Below are positions 63,905 through 64,000 of a stretch of 64,000 nt of DNA, in pieces. Below the pieces are notes generated by a model that was given only the letters and a program-made list of their open reading frames with translations, had not been told where the DNA came from and made no database searches. The stretch covers positions 434,001 to 498,000 of the forward strand of contig CAWUHX010000112.1 of the NCBI GenBank assembly GCA_963922205.1, written 5' to 3'. Made by a program: the position numbers and the translations under genes. Position 1 is the first letter of the stretch, and each line of letters begins with the position of its first letter. Source of the stretch: Romanomermis culicivorax (taxonomy: Eukaryota; Nematoda; Enoplea; Mermithida; Mermithidae).

Positions 63905-64000
63905 CATACATGTAATAGGGGGGGAAGTGCTATGGGAACCCACCCCCAGAAATCGTCGAAATCGTCGATTGGAAAATCCTGAAGGCGGTCACCCAATGGC
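63905..64000. mobile_element. CATACATGTAA MITE, cut by window end
   Basis: Starts CATACATGTAATAGGGGGG and continues with the family's AATCGTCGA and ATTGGAAAATCCTG blocks to the last base. Confidence 0.7.

Overview
This window is animal nuclear DNA, AT-rich and full of transposons, and almost certainly from a nematode. Two genes point there. One encodes FMRFamide-like peptides, including KHEYLRF-amide, the nematode peptide AF2. The other is a CaMKII gene whose linker carries KHENTVV, which I recall from C. elegans UNC-43. Very short introns (54-60 nt) beside TE-inflated ones of up to 8.7 kb fit as well. The species cannot be named from the sequence.

Layout. (1) 1-20.5 kb, mostly intergenic. 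A four-exon minus-strand gene of unknown function lies at 4050-4928 and is rich in N-glycosylation sequons. A two-exon FLP neuropeptide gene (flp-14-like) lies at 7999-10427, also minus strand. The rest is tandem repeats, a degraded tRNA-like SINE, an LTR-like segment and several small inverted-repeat transposons. (2) 20.5-60.2 kb, the CaMKII gene unc-43 on the minus strand. Sixteen coding exons were found, running from the kinase glycine loop to the stop codon; the short N-terminal exon was not found and probably lies beyond the window. All exon phases fit together. Its introns hold nested hAT transposons, hAT-like and Harbinger-like MITEs, two copies of a Mutator-like element with minisatellite termini, and a same-strand 186-codon ORF starting with a membrane anchor. 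(3) 60.2-64 kb, repeats only.

How the genes relate. UNC-43 is the calcium/calmodulin kinase of neurons and muscle, and FLP peptides are secreted neuromodulators; both act in neuromuscular signalling, but nothing here shows co-regulation. The intronic ORF lies between the kinase/regulatory exons and the association-domain exons of unc-43. That is where vertebrate CaMKII-alpha carries the alternative first exon of the membrane-anchored, kinase-less protein alpha-KAP. A frame-compatible splice to the association domain exists but is unproven.

The transposon record is unusually readable. Many insertions keep 8-bp (hAT-like), TWA (Harbinger-like) or about 10-bp (Mutator-like) target duplications, so nesting order can be worked out. 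A GCGAAGC mini-hairpin motif recurs inside one MITE family and in other repeats.
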